Shown: positions 1 through 10,999, counted from the first letter of the stretch. The stretch: DNA of 64,000 nucleotides from Girardinichthys multiradiatus (GCF_021462225.1 NC_061798.1:18684820-18748819); one strand, 5' to 3'. Numbers and translations: made by a program. The notes: a model not told the origin generated them from the letters alone.

Positions 1-1000
1 CAAACAGGATTTATCATAACAACCTGATGAACTGCTGTAGAGTTGGTCTATGATGATGGCTGTCGCTGTCGCTGTCGAGGAGAACAGGAGGACTGTTTCA
101 TCAGCAAACTTCACCAGGTAGCAGATAGGCTGTGAGGACCTGCAGTCATCGGTGTACTGGATGAAGAGGAATAATGAGAGGATGCAATTCTGACGAGAAA
201 CACTAGGGGTGACCAGTAGATTTGAGGTGTTTTTTATTGATGTGTACTTTCCTGTTAGTGAGAAAGTTCAGAATCCAGAGAATGAGCTGGTCATCCAAGT
301 TGAAGTTATCCCAAAGTCTTTGTGCCAGAATGTGGGGCTGCAGAGTATTAAAAGCTGAGGAGAAGTCAGCGAACGTAGGCCTTGCTGAGGTGTGAGGTGT
401 CTCAAGGTGTTTGTGGATTCCATCAATTAAAAAAGCTTTGGCATCACCAACATCTCCACATACCTAATATGCTAACTGAAGAGGGTCGAGCTGAGCTTAA
501 GTCCATGAGATTATGTGGTCCTTCATTATCCTTTCCAAAGAGTGTATGCAGGGATAAATTGTTTGACGTTATGTTCAGCTGAGCCTAGAGGGGGGAGTGC
601 AGCAAATCTATATACATCAGAGAATGACCCATAGTATCTAGCTAGGGTTTTCCCAAGTCAAATGCAGCAAGAAACATATTGGTGATATCCTTTAAGAGAT
701 TTAACAGGGATGCAATGGTTAAAGTCACCCAGGATGAATTTTGGTGAATCAGGCGATAGCTGGTCTAGTTCATTAAGGGTGTTTTTGATATGATCTGTAG
801 GCATTAGCTTTGGGGTGGATGTAGACTGGATAAAAAACAGGAGTCTCTAATGGGGGAGCAGAATCCTGATTCCAGCCTTTTTTCTTTTTCTCCTGGTAAT
901 CTTGTAGTTCCTTTGACTGAAGAGACTCTGGCCAGCACTCGTTCTCAGTAACTTCTTTGGTATCGGGTCCGGCGGGTGGGTGGGGATTAGATGTATCTAA
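1..1000 (-). mobile_element. Degenerate non-LTR retrotransposon (LINE) fragment, antisense
   Basis: Read on the minus strand, this stretch keeps broken pieces of a LINE polyprotein in the correct order. Around 730-600 there is an endonuclease-type piece (KFILGDFNHC-like, then a YGS..DAYR..PLPPLGSA-like block). Around 360-230 there is a reverse-transcriptase piece (FDFSSAFNTLQ..., then a FLTNRK-like block). Around 150-1 there is the YTDDC motif followed by a decayed LVKFADET-like stretch. Stops and frameshifts break every frame, so it is dead. The style resembles Rex1/CR1-type fish LINEs, but the clade is an inference. The element runs off the left edge of the window, and its upstream limit near 1000 is approximate. 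Confidence 0.6.
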
Positions 1001-1290
1001 TCCTCTATGCATCCTCAGAACACAAGTGCAGAAGCTGCTAGAGTCCAAACAAAAACATACTGTGAAAAAAATGCTAAAAAAAAAAAAGATGGAATAAAAG
1101 AAAGGACATTACTGAAAAGCAAAGCAAAGCTGAGCACCGACCAGTCAGCCACGCAAGGAGCGACCCGAATGTTTATGTCAATAAGTTCAACAGATGTCTG
1201 TTTTACCTCATTAATTAAAAGCAGACGGAATTAAAATGAATATTCTACATAGTTCTTAGATTCGCTTATTTTAAAATCTGAAAAGTTTAT
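1001..1290. other. No feature recognised
   Basis: A-rich DNA with an interrupted A tract near 1075-1090. I see no exon, RNA gene or clear repeat in it. Confidence 0.4.
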
Positions 1291-1299
1291 TTCATGAGC

Positions 1300-2650
1300 A
1301 CCACTTACTCTGATACCTTTAAATAAAATGGAGCACAACCAACAGTCTTCAGAAGACGCCTAATTTGTAAATACTGTAGAGTCCACCTGTGCAGTTTAAT
1401 CTCAGTTTAAATACAGCTTCCCTGTGAAAACAAAGCTATGAAAAAAATGTCACAGATCACCCTTCATACCATCATCTGAAAGTGAATAGTATGGCACAAC
1501 TGCAAACCCACCAAGACATGGCTATCCCCCACTGATAAACTAGTCAAGGAGAACAATAATCAGAGAAGCAACTAGGAGACCTTTGGTGTCATGATTTGTG
1601 GGTGTTTTGGGGTTTTTGTTTGTCTTATTTCTAGTTACGTTTTGAATCATGCATCTGTTTATTGTTTTCCTGGTTACGCTTTAGTTTTTGTCTTCAAGTT
1701 TATGTTTTGCAAAGTTATGTTTTTGGATCATGTGTCTGGTTATTGTGATGGAAATTTTTACATTATGCTTTAATTTCATGGTTTATTAGTTTCTATAGTT
1801 TGTATCCTGGAATTTCTGTTTTGCTCCAGCCACGTTTTGTTCATTGTTCAACTTCATTTGGTCCACTTGCACTAAGCAAATCAGCCTCTTAGTTCATGCT
1901 CCATATATACACATCAGTTCTGTTCACTCCTCGCAGAAACATCACGGATCATACCTCTCCTGTTTGTCCGTTATGCCTGTCTTTGTTTTGTTCCTGCTTC
2001 TTGTTAAAGATTTGGCGTACGAGAATTAAACCATTTTACCTACGGTTAAGATGCCTAGCCGTCTGCATTCTGGGGTCCTCCATTACATCACACCTGAAAT
2101 TTGGTAATTCTGGAGGGTTGAAGAGAGCCACAACTTAGTTACAGCTTAGCTGAGAAAATCTGATGACAGGAAAATTATTAGTCTAGACTTCAGAGAAGTA
2201 CAAAGGAAAGCAGTTGTTTTAAGAAAGCAATAAAAAAATAAACTAGCAAAAACATTAACACTAGCATTTCCACGGTGAAACATAGTGGTGGCAGCATCTT
2301 GCTGTAGGGACAGAGTTGATTTCACAATTAAAAGTATTGAAAAAAATTGTTAGAGGCTACAAAAGACTTCAAACTGGGATGAGGTTTCACCTTCCCTTAT
2401 GACAGCAACCCTAAACATAAAACCAGAGCTACAAATGAATGGTATTAAAGCACATCCCTGTGTTTGCATGACCAAGTTAAAGTTGAGTTGTAAATTCAAT
2501 TCAGAATATTGGGGAAGACATGAAAATTGATGTTTACAGCTTTCCATTCAAGCTCAATGAACTTGAGCAATTAGGCAGAAACTTTCAGTTTTTAGAAACT
2601 AATTGGAGTGAAATGTTTTCCTGCAAAGTATCAACTGACACTTTGCAGAT
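1300..2650 (+). mobile_element. Tc1/mariner transposon relic, interrupted
   Basis: A decayed Tc1-like element in plus orientation. The part before 1587 matches the usual fish Tc1 5' region (CAACCAACAGTCTTCAGAAG followed by TTTAATCTCAGTTTAAATAC) and the start of the transposase (CCACCAAGACATGGCT, AATCAGAGAAGCAACTAGGA). It resumes after the insertion at 2098 with a sequence like TAATTCTGGAGG and continues through a GGTGGCAGCATCTTGCTGT block near 2290, into the C-terminal transposase region near 2450-2570. Internal deletions and many stops make it non-functional. Both ends are approximate. Confidence 0.65.
1588..2097. mobile_element. Unclassified ~510 bp insertion flanked by 6 bp direct repeats
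   Basis: The surrounding Tc1 relic is continuous if this segment is removed, so it is an insertion. The six bases TTTGGT occur just before it (1582-1587) and just after it (about 2098-2103), which fits a target-site duplication. The interior is T-rich on the plus strand, with a TATATA box-like site near 1904 and a GCATTCTGGGGTCCTCC block near the end. It has no coding capacity. It could be a solo LTR or a non-autonomous element; I cannot tell which. A related-looking block lies at about 22270-22965. Confidence 0.5.
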
Positions 2651-3385
2651 TTAAAAAAGAAAAAAAATGAAAGCCCACTTAATTTCCTTTACACCTGAAT
2701 TTTATTAATGATTTGCATTATTTGAGTACTTTTGTTTAAAGAATTTATGCAACTGCAGCTTCTTTTATATCCATGTTAAATTGTTTCCATGTGCTTAATG
2801 CATTATTAGTTTCCATTTTGGATCTTTATTTAAAAAGGTCTATTTAAGTTGTAAATATTTCAAACTAAGCTCACTTCTTGGAGTGCTGCAATTCCTACAA
2901 TGTATTCTTGGCATATAGAGTTAACATCATCTGTAGTGAGACATCTGTGGCGTAGATTGAGCATTTCCAAACTCTATCAAGTTTTCCACAGGCCAAACAA
3001 TTAAAGAAATCTACATGTTGGGTAAAACCTATGTACTCGTGTGACGAACATCCAAAGTGAGCACACAACAGTGTGCAGAGGAAAACAGGTATTGAGTTTG
3101 TCATCTGTGGTATGATTGTGACAGTAAAACATTATGGCTGCATCACCATTTTTGTTTGTGATGCTCATCTTTAACAAAGGCTATGAAACTAAATAGGATG
3201 GATATAAAGACTGCCACATTAAGGCATAAACTGTGAAACCATTACTAAGGTGGTCAGCAATGTACAAATATTAATCAATTTAAAATACATCATAAAAAAT
3301 GTTTTTTTAAGCTACAATGTAGCAGATTGATTGCAGTCATATTACTTACTCCAAGTATATTTCTCTTATTTTGAATAGTCACTAT
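2651..3385. other. No feature recognised
   Basis: AT-rich DNA with only short chance reading frames. I see no splice-bounded coding exon, tRNA or repeat that I can name. Confidence 0.4.
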
Positions 3386-3387
3386 AG

Positions 3388-3712
3388 GAGATTGTTTTGT
3401 TTGTGTGTGTGTGTGTGTTCCTGTCTTGGCATCACAGTGAGAACCATTTTCCCGATTTCACCATCAAATTGAGGACCGTTTGTACCAAAGTGAGGACATT
3501 TTGCTGGTCCTCACGACCTGTTTTGCTAACGGTTAGGTTTAGGACTAAGGTGTGAATTGAGTTTAGGTTAAGGTTAGGGTTAGGCATGCACTGGTAATGG
3601 TTAGGTTTAGGGTTATTGTCAGGGTTAGGGCATAGAAAGGGTTGAAAATGACTGAAAATCAATGGATGTCAATGGGAGTCAACACATGGTCCTCACTACA
3701 CATAGCAAAACA

Positions 3713-3745
<33 letters not shown>
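3388..3745. repeat. TTAGGG-containing repeat flanked by (GT)n microsatellites
   Basis: The unit is bounded by a (TG)n tract near 3400-3418 and a longer (GT)n tract at about 3716-3744. Between them are tandem-like runs of GGTTAGGTTTAGG and GGTTAGGGTTAGG (3530-3640), with GTGAGGAC-type motifs on both sides (GAGGACCGTTTG, GTGAGGACATTTTGCTGGTC, GGTCCTCACTACACATAGCA). This looks like a dispersed fish repeat. The TTAGGG-like runs are short and degenerate, so they do not represent a telomere. Confidence 0.6.
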
Positions 3746-3746
<1 letters not shown>

Positions 3747-4159
3747 GCTGTTAAATTGAGTGGATAGTCATGAGCCCCTTTTCCATTGCCTGTAGAAAGC
3801 CCAAGGCTTTGTAAAGCCCAGGTCACATTTGGTAATTTCACTTTCCTGGGGCTTTACTTTCACGGGTAAATGGTCCTGGTCTGAAGTCAGTCTTTTCGGC
3901 TTTCCACTGGCTTTGTTAAAGGGGCGAGGTTGTGTACAGCGAAGCTTGGCACCAAGAGCTTCAGTAATGGCAGAGGTTACTATACAAATTAATCGTTTTT
4001 ATACCATTAATGTGTTACAAAAAGTAGTTTTAAGATGTTTTTACTCTAAACTTCATCTGAGCAGTCAGTTTATCAAGAATGACCCTACATTTAAATGTTT
4101 TTTCGGAGTCTTCGAGCGCAGTGGAGCTTCGCTTACAGGCTGGTCAGGCTGCTAAACCC

Positions 4160-5025
4160 ACCAGGTGGCTAAACGGGGACTTCTCCACTAACTGATGCCT
4201 CATCTCGGCCTGGCACTATGCGATTTCCTGCTACCTGTTGTCTGTTTGTGGCAGCTGAAATTGAATATAAAGCATTTAGTAGGTATGTGGTGAATAATCG
4301 CAAGTACTAGAAAATAAAACGGAATATTTTTTCACCACAGTTAAGACAAATATTTGAATGCAGTGTTGATGATGAACATTTTCTGTAGTTGTCTTATATG
4401 AATTTACCTGATGATGATAAAAGAAAAATGAATGTGTTATTCAGTGTTTAGTAGTTAATGTAAAAACATTCATGCAGTTGTAGAGCAACAACTGCAGCCA
4501 GATGCAGGTTGGTAAAAAATTCAATGTAAAATAATGATTTAAACTTTCCTGCTTATGGATTCAGTGCAACTTAAGAAATAATGGAAGGGATTAAATTAAT
4601 TAACTGTATAACTCTAAAGCTGTTCATTGTCTATTATTTATCAGATGAAACAAAAAATGATGTATTAACTTTTAAATGGAGTAAAGGAGTGATGCTCTTT
4701 GCTGGATTGAAGGTGTATTGCAGTTTTCTTCACAACTTTCCCATACGTCATTTAGGCTGATTTAAATAAAAGCATGTGCAAAATAAAAGACAAAGACATC
4801 AGTTAAATAGAGAAAGAAATTGATGCATATTACACGGCACAAAGCAAACAAAGAGGTGGCCATGAATAAACACTGTGAAAATTGACTGACTCTGAGAGGT
4901 CCTAAGCCCAGTGTAGCATTTTTAGTGAAATGTCTAAGAAATGCCAAAGTTATGTTTAAAGAAAGAATGCGAATTGTAAGCTTGTAAACAGTCACTCCTG
5001 ACAGGCAGTGCATTGCAAGATATTA
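4160..5025. other. No feature recognised
   Basis: AT-rich intergenic DNA without recognisable exons or repeats. Confidence 0.4.
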
Positions 5026-5029
5026 AAAC

Positions 5030-5620
5030 CCCTGTTTCATATTTTGTCACAATACAGCCACGCACCTTGTTGTATTTAATTTAGATATATTTGGGAAACG
5101 ATAAACAGTAGCATAGAAGTGTAAATTAGAAAGAATAGGATACATGGTTTTTAATTTTTTTACAAAAAATCTGAAATGTGTAGCATGCATTTTACATCTT
5201 CCCCCTTCACTTTGATATCCCTAAATACAATTCTGGGCAACCAGCCACCTTCAGAAGTCACCTAATTCTATTTGTGTGTAGTTTAATCTCAGTATATATA
5301 TAAACCTTCAGAGCTTGGTGCTTTCCCTGCTTCTTGAATCAGGGCCCTGGTGGCAGTATCATGTTGATGGGATGCACTTCTTTTGCAGGAAGCACGTTGG
5401 CATTAAAGGGCAGATGGATGGACACCACGTGGTTTAGATTTATGTTTGCAAAAAAAATATGTAAACCATGTGTGTTTCTCATTTCACCTCACAATTATGC
5501 ACTATGTTGTGTTGGTTTATCATACAAAATCTCAATATAATACAATGAAGTTTGTGGGTATTTATAAGTTTAAAGGATGTGAATACGTTTGCATTTGCTT
5601 AGGCCAAGTGCTAACCAAGT
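5030..5620 (+). mobile_element. Internally deleted Tc1-like element
   Basis: The left part carries the Tc1-type block CAACCAGCCACCTTCAGAAG with TTTAATCTCAGTATATATAT. It then jumps to a GGTGGCAGTATCATGTTGATG transposase-middle remnant near 5350, and to the typical 3' end (TTGTGTTGGTTTATCA, then TTTAAAGGATGTGAATACG). Most of the transposase is missing, so it is non-autonomous. Ends are approximate. Confidence 0.6.
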
Positions 5621-5846
5621 GCTCTTGAAAACGTATGTAAACAAGATATATAAATATTTTATTTGGTTATCAATATAATTCTACAACTATTTTTTGACAT
5701 GTCATGATATTATACCCCATTAAAAGTCTTTGTCATGTTTTTCATTTACAATTGACATGATTTTGCCCTTTAGATGGCAGCAGTGATCCACAACAAATTA
5801 CATACACATGAAGCCAAGTGATGAGACCGCATTTTGATTTCAGCAT

Positions 5847-5856
5847 AATTTATTTA
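5847..5856 (-). terminator. Candidate polyadenylation signal for the 5975-7145 gene
   Basis: The plus strand reads AATTTATTTATTAG, giving overlapping AATAAA signals on the minus strand about 120 bases after the stop codon at 5975. Confidence 0.55.
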
Positions 5857-5974
5857 TTAGAAAGCAAAGGTGCAAAAACAAACTGATTTCATTTTGATTA
5901 AAATTATGGAGATACAGCAAGACATTGTGAGATGCCTCTTCATATCATGATCTTCACATATTACCAATGTGAAC

Positions 5975-7145
5975 TTAATCAGCTGACTTGCTGTCACAAG
6001 GAGGAGCTGTTGTGGACTCAGTGGGACCTGGAATCTGTGGACATATTTAGGTAACATAAAAAAAGATGCATGTGGCAGAACAGGATCACAATTAAAGAAA
6101 AAGAATTAGATGAAATTAATTGTTATACCTGTGTGTCCACAATAGAGTTCCCGACATTTTCAGATTTCAATGTCTGACGCTGCAGATACACAAAGAAACA
6201 TTTGAAACCATTAAGGTCAAATAGGTCTCACAGACTGTCTGAGTACTACAAATGCACATTCATCACTTCTTACCCTGAATCTTTGGGCTGGATTAGGCTG
6301 AACCAGAGGCTGAAAAGGAGGCTGAGCTGGAGGCTGAGCCTGAATAGGAGGCTGAAAGAAAGGCTGCTGCTGCATGGCACCACCTGCCATTCCCTAAAAT
6401 AATACAGAGAGTCCTTACTGTTCAGAGGATTAATGCTAACCTAAAAAATAACCTAGATCTTTAGAGAGATGTGAGTAATTACCATCTGAAGTTGCTGAGG
6501 AGGATTAATTTGGGGCATTTGGGGAGCGCCCATCATAGGGAACTGGTACTAAACAAGACAGAAAAATATGAACTTTGAAAACCTGAAACACTAGGGGATA
6601 AGATTTGTGTCATTGATGTGATTGCTAACCGGATTGACTGCTGCAGGGAACATGTTAGGCATTGGAGCTCGAACAGCAAAGGCAGGAAGTCCAGGAACAA
6701 ACTGTGAGAAAATAAATGCAAAGATGTTCAATACGTGACATATCTTTGTATTTGATTAACATACAATGACTCTCTGAACTAACCTGAGCAAACGGGGACT
6801 GGCCAATTAAACCCACTCCACCACCAGCTACCAGAGGTGGGTTCAAGCCTCCAGCCATCATCCCATTAAGCATCCCAGCATTCATGGCTGCCAACAGTCT
6901 TGCCGTCTGCTGAAAACAACATTATTTGTTATAACTCTCTCTAGGATCATGTTCATTATATCATTAAACACGCTTAATTTAATGTTCTTTCTCACCTTGC
7001 CCCCATTGACCTGCAGGAAATGAGAAAACAAGATGTTACATGACAGTGTAACAGAAAGATGCCCAAACGACCCAGATAGATGCAGGCCAACTGTACTTAC
7101 ACTGGAAAAGACTGCCACAAACACAGTGAGGAGAAGAAGCTTCAT
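5975..7145 (-). CDS. P/Q-rich secretory calcium-binding phosphoprotein (SCPP) family protein, 8 exons
   Basis: I joined eight exons: 7101-7145, 6996-7010, 6784-6909, 6630-6701, 6483-6548, 6274-6393, 6129-6179 and 5975-6034. All are bounded by AG/GT, all introns are phase 0, and together they give 184 residues. Exon 1 is the signal peptide alone (MKLLLLTVFVAVFSS). Exon 2 is only 15 bp (VNGGK). The body is rich in Pro, Gln, Met and Gly, with a QPPxQ repeat stretch in exon 6 ending at QRFR. The tail is Ser/Thr-rich and carries a lone Cys. The signal exon, small phase-0 exons and P/Q-rich body are the hallmarks of enamel-type SCPPs, and sparcl1 lies nearby. Secretion and a role in tooth, scale or epithelial mineral matrix are inferred from the family. 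Which SCPP it is (odam, scpp9 or another) I cannot decide, so I give no symbol. Confidence 0.75.
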
Positions 7146-7225
7146 TTTTGCACCTTGAAATCTGCAAAAAGCGCTCTTGCTTCTGGTTTTGGAGGACAAC
7201 TGTAACTTTTTGCTTTGAGAACACC

Positions 7226-7232
7226 TTTTTAT
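7226..7232 (-). promoter_or_regulatory. Weak TATA-like box of the 5975-7145 gene
   Basis: On the minus strand the sequence is CATAAAAAGG, about 80 bases upstream of the ATG at 7145. That spacing would give a short leader. The match is imperfect. Confidence 0.4.
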
Positions 7233-7584
7233 GAGTCCGAGAGATTACTATGAACCAATTAGAGAGAAGAAAACTGGTATTTTTGCACTCTGTGTTTGTC
7301 GCCTGTGTGTCATGGGAACTTGTGAAATAACATCTTCATCATGAAAAGCTTTAAGGAATGGTAAAAGTCACAAATTACCCTTTTTTTTTTAAGGTTTTAC
7401 CTTGGTAACTATTGTTCTCCACGCAGGTGAACAACCACAAAAAGATGATGGAGTGATTCAGTGTCTCAGTATGGAGCTTTAGAGGGTTGTGGAAACCACT
7501 AACCTACAAACCAGTAAGACCTATTTTAATGTTGAGGATTGTGGTTATAGTAGGAAAACAAATGACATCATCATTGTTTTATTG

Positions 7585-9560
7585 TCTACCTACAGTGGAT
7601 TGCAAAAACATTTATACCTCTTGAACGTCTCTTTATTTTGTCTTGCAACCACAAACGTCTGTGTACTTTTTGGAAATTTTATGTGATAGACCAATACAAA
7701 GTAGTGCATAATTAGGAAATGTATAGGTTGTTTTTTTTTACATATAAAAATCTGAAAAACTTTGTATTCAGCAAGCTTGACTCAATACTTTCAAGAACCA
7801 TCTTTTATTCCAAATATAGTTACAAGTCTTTTGGGTATTTCTGCACATTTATAGATTAAAAGGTTTGCGCATTTTTTCCATAACAAATTTTAAAAATTAG
7901 TCAGATTGGATTAAGTTGAATCTTTCAAGTCTTGCCATGAACTCCACATAGGATTTAGGCCTTAACCTTGCCCTGTAATTATCGGCATCCATCTTCTTTA
8001 CACCTCTGACCAGCTTGCCTGTCCATGCTGAAGAAAAGCATCAGCACAGCATGATGCTATAACCACAATGTTTCACTGTGGGGGGTAGTGTGTTCAGGAA
8101 AATATGTGTTGTTTGTTTTCCACCACACATGGCTTTTTGATTTTGGTCTGGCACCTTCTTCCACACGTTCACTGTGTCCTCTACTCTTTCCATATTGAAA
8201 ACTGTAAACAAGACATTTTATGGCTTTCCTCTTGCCATTGGGCAGATTAGTGGCACACACAATTAATAGTTGTACTGTCGCCAGACTCTCTCATCTGAGC
8301 TTTGCACCTCTGCAGACCCCACCATAAGCCTCTTGGTTGCTTCAGCTTCATACAGAACATTGTTAAAAGCTTGCCCATATGTACAGTCATAGCATTATGT
8401 AAAAAGATTTTTTTTTTTTTTATTAAAGTGTGACAAACAAAGCTGGACAAGATTCCATGATTATCTTGCCACTACACACAGTTAGCTGAGTGGCAACAGA
8501 GGTAAAACAAACGAAGTTCCAAATGTCACTGTCAGAGATCTGCACAAAAGAATGGCATCTTGTGGTCCACCAAAGCTCCATAATACAAATTAATTTGCAG
8601 ATTTTTGAGCACATTTTTAGCAGTAATCCCAATAAGTGTTGACGCAGCTGTATAGTATGTGATTTAACAAAGATTATGCAAGTACAAATTAATCTACAAA
8701 CACCATACATTTTACATTAGGACTTTCTGCAGGGTGGAAATGGATAATATTTTACAGTTTATTCAATGTAATGATTCACAGGTCACTTGAATATAAATTA
8801 TGTTCAAAAGGTCTCCTCACAATAAACAAGAAGGCCAAAACAAGCCCCAGACAGATTTCCTAAACTAATTCTCCAGCAGTTTGGAAGAGGGAGAAGGTGT
8901 CAAGTTTTTTTTTTGTTTGTGTATTTTTCTTTCTATCAACTAAAGCATTTGGACACAGGTTGATGGACTCAATCCATCAACCACAAATGAAACGACTAGA
9001 ACGGCAAAGGCACCCTGCAGATGTTGCAGTAATTTTGGATTTCCTTTTTATTTTAAACAATTCTCAATTCTTTAAAATCTTTGGCTAAAGTTACAAGGAG
9101 CCACAGTGGAGGGTCTAAATGGCCCCCTGTGTCTCAGGTTGTAGACCTCTGGCCCAATCAAAGTCCAGACATCAATACAATTGAGAATCTGTCGCCAGAC
9201 TTCAAAATTGCTGTTAACAGACACTCTTTATTCAACCTGATTGAGTTTGAGGTTTGTTTTTTTGCATGGAAGAATGGTGAAATGTTTTGTCTTGAAGATG
9301 CGTAAAGCTGGTAGAGACACACCCCAAAGGACTTAAAGCTTTATTTACAGTTAACGGTGACTATCAAAAGAATTTACGCAAGGAGGTTGAATGAAAATCC
9401 ATGCGATGCTTTTTGGGTTTTTATGTGAAAAATGTTTGGAAACATCGGTATAATATTCCTTCCACTTCACAGTTAAATGTTACTTTAAATTGGTCTATCA
9501 CAAACCAAAGATCCCAAAAAAAAACTCTCCAAAAATTAGACTCTACAGACCAGGCTAAGT
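7585..9560. mobile_element. Cluster of Tc1-like relics
   Basis: The left part (7585 to about 8370) looks like a deleted Tc1 copy in antisense: CAGCATGATGCTATAACC near 8050 is the reverse of the usual transposase GGCAGCATCATG block. The right part (about 9130-9510) is a plus-strand transposase 3' half (GGCCCAATCAAAGTCCAGAC, then ATTGAGAATCTG), ending with TTGGTCTATCACAAACC. No intact frame remains. About 8450-8880 between them is not recognised. Exact limits are uncertain. Confidence 0.5.
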
Positions 9561-10125
9561 TCATGAGTCACCTAGATCAGAAATGACTCTTTGAACAATT
9601 ATCTAAAACACCTAAACTGTCTGGGAACAGTTTCTTTGCTGCTGACTAGGCAGCCCAAGGTAACATACGTAAACACCATGTGGGAAGTCTGGTCTGGACA
9701 TTTAATTACACACTGCGGCCATGATGCCAGTAAGGAATGTTTTCTTGCTTGGAGTTTTGCATAGTTAAAAATGGCATTCCCAATGTGAATATAATAATTT
9801 CTCTCATGTAGGAGATTGGATTGCTTGTTTTCATCCTGTCACGGTCTTTAATCAGCAACACTTAGATACTCTGCTAAGCAGTAAGGTAAATGTGGCATGT
9901 TTTTTTTAAGCTTAGAGAGCCAAATGACCAGGTTTCAAGCTGGAAATACACTGGAAACAGAAGTTTGTGTATATATTTACTTAACTCTGACAAATAAATA
10001 ACAGCAATCTTTGTGTATGCACCATAATGGTGGTTGATGTTATTTAAAGCTTTATTTACTTGGTATACATTTAGAGACAGATGAAATGTAAATAAATCAA
10101 TCAAAAAACTATGAGCAATTGTGGT
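9561..10125. other. Intergenic DNA, no feature recognised
   Basis: No exons or RNA genes seen. The right end holds the downstream flank of the 10240-10890 gene. Confidence 0.4.
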
Positions 10126-10128
10126 TTT

Positions 10129-10141
10129 ATTCAATTTATTG
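10129..10141 (-). terminator. Candidate polyadenylation signal for the 10240-10890 gene
   Basis: The plus-strand TTCAATTTATTGA gives CAATAAAT on the minus strand, about 100 bases beyond the stop codon at 10240. Confidence 0.5.
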
Positions 10142-10239
10142 ACTGTTAGTTATAATAACAATGATTTCTTAAGGCGATCTTTGAACGCTGTTTATGTGAC
10201 AGGTCTGAAAAAATCCTGTGTCAGAGCCGTACGGTCTCA

Positions 10240-10890
10240 TTACTGCTGCTTCTCCTCTGTGTCCATCCCAGAGATTTCTTCCTCCTCTTCATCAGCCTCG
10301 GCTTTCATTAATGGAGACTGCATCCTCCTGAGACGAGCTGTCACTGAACGCTGAAACCTCAATCTTCCTCTCGCCTGCGCACCACCAGCAGCAACACCTA
10401 GCTGCTGTTGCTGTGTGTTGGGTCCAGCCACTGAGAACAGCTGCACTTGGCCAGGAATCTGCATGGGAAGATTAGGGCCTATTCCGGCGTTATTCTGGGG
10501 TGCCACAGCATACAGCATCACTGGCCCACTTCCAGCTTGCTGAGCCATCTGCAGATTTCCGTTTGCTCCTCCGCCTTGTCCCACAAGAAAAGTCCCACCC
10601 TGCTGGAGAGCTGAAATGGGAATACGCTGCTGCAATGGGGGCTGACCAGGGTTTGCAACTGGCTGTATAAAAAGTGACCCACCAAGTTGTACTAAGCGTG
10701 CCATGATAGCTTCACCAGCCAGCAGAACTCCATTTTGAGCCCCAGCATTGCCAACATTCCCAGCGGCTGCTGCGCCCCCTCCATTGTTTTTTGCTACCCC
10801 TTTGAGAAGTGCCTCGGCACTCCCTGAGGACACACCACCCTGCACCACAACAGCCAGAGTTGAAAAAATAACCCACAGCATGCAGAACAT
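10240..10890 (-). CDS. Intronless Gly/Gln/Ala-rich secreted protein, SCPP-like
   Basis: One uninterrupted frame of 216 residues. The frame is open six bases further upstream, but those begin with TTG, so the start is the ATG at 10890. The N-terminus is a good signal peptide (MFCMLWVIFSTLAVVVQG). The body is rich in Gly, Ala and Gln, including GGGAAAAGNVG and NTQQQQLG. Near the C-terminus a basic stretch (RGRLRFQRSVTARLRR) could be a proprotein convertase site. It is followed by an acidic tail (EADEEEEEISG). A TATAAAA lies 60 bases upstream and a polyadenylation signal about 100 bases downstream, so the transcript may lack introns. Composition and position beside an SCPP and sparcl1 suggest a mineralised-tissue matrix protein, but I recognise no named orthologue. 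The missing signal-peptide intron is atypical for the SCPP family, so it could instead be an unrelated secreted protein or an old retrocopy. Confidence 0.75.
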   Translation of the reverse strand: MFCMLWVIFSTLAVVVQGGVSSGSAEALLKGVAKNNGGGAAAAGNVGNAGAQNGVLLAGEAIMARLVQLGGSLFIQPVANPGQPPLQQRIPISALQQGGTFLVGQGGGANGNLQMAQQAGSGPVMLYAVAPQNNAGIGPNLPMQIPGQVQLFSVAGPNTQQQQLGVAAGGAQARGRLRFQRSVTARLRRMQSPLMKAEADEEEEEISGMDTEEKQQ

Positions 10891-10949
10891 GTTCAATGTC
10901 GGTCAGTCGCAGCAGAGAGTCAGCAGATAACAGGTGCCTCCTGTTCTGC

Positions 10950-10956
10950 TTTTATA
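10950..10956 (-). promoter_or_regulatory. TATA box of the 10240-10890 gene
   Basis: A minus-strand TATAAAA sits 60 bases upstream of the ATG at 10890. Transcription would start near 10925 and give a leader of about 35 bases, which leaves no room for a leader intron. Confidence 0.65.
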
Positions 10957-10999
10957 GACAGACACTCGTTCAGAGGTCAAGCAGAAATGTCCAATCAGA

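Noticed and set aside
3530..3640. Possible true telomeric array
   Set aside because: Units are few and degenerate, and lie inside a dispersed repeat bounded by microsatellites.
3829..4155. 108-codon open frame on the plus strand
   Set aside because: No signal peptide, domain or splice context. The composition looks like translated noncoding or repeat DNA.
10121..10930. Plus-strand open frames overlapping the 10240-10890 gene
   Set aside because: These are antisense shadows of the minus-strand frame; only the minus frame has a signal peptide, TATA box and polyadenylation signal.
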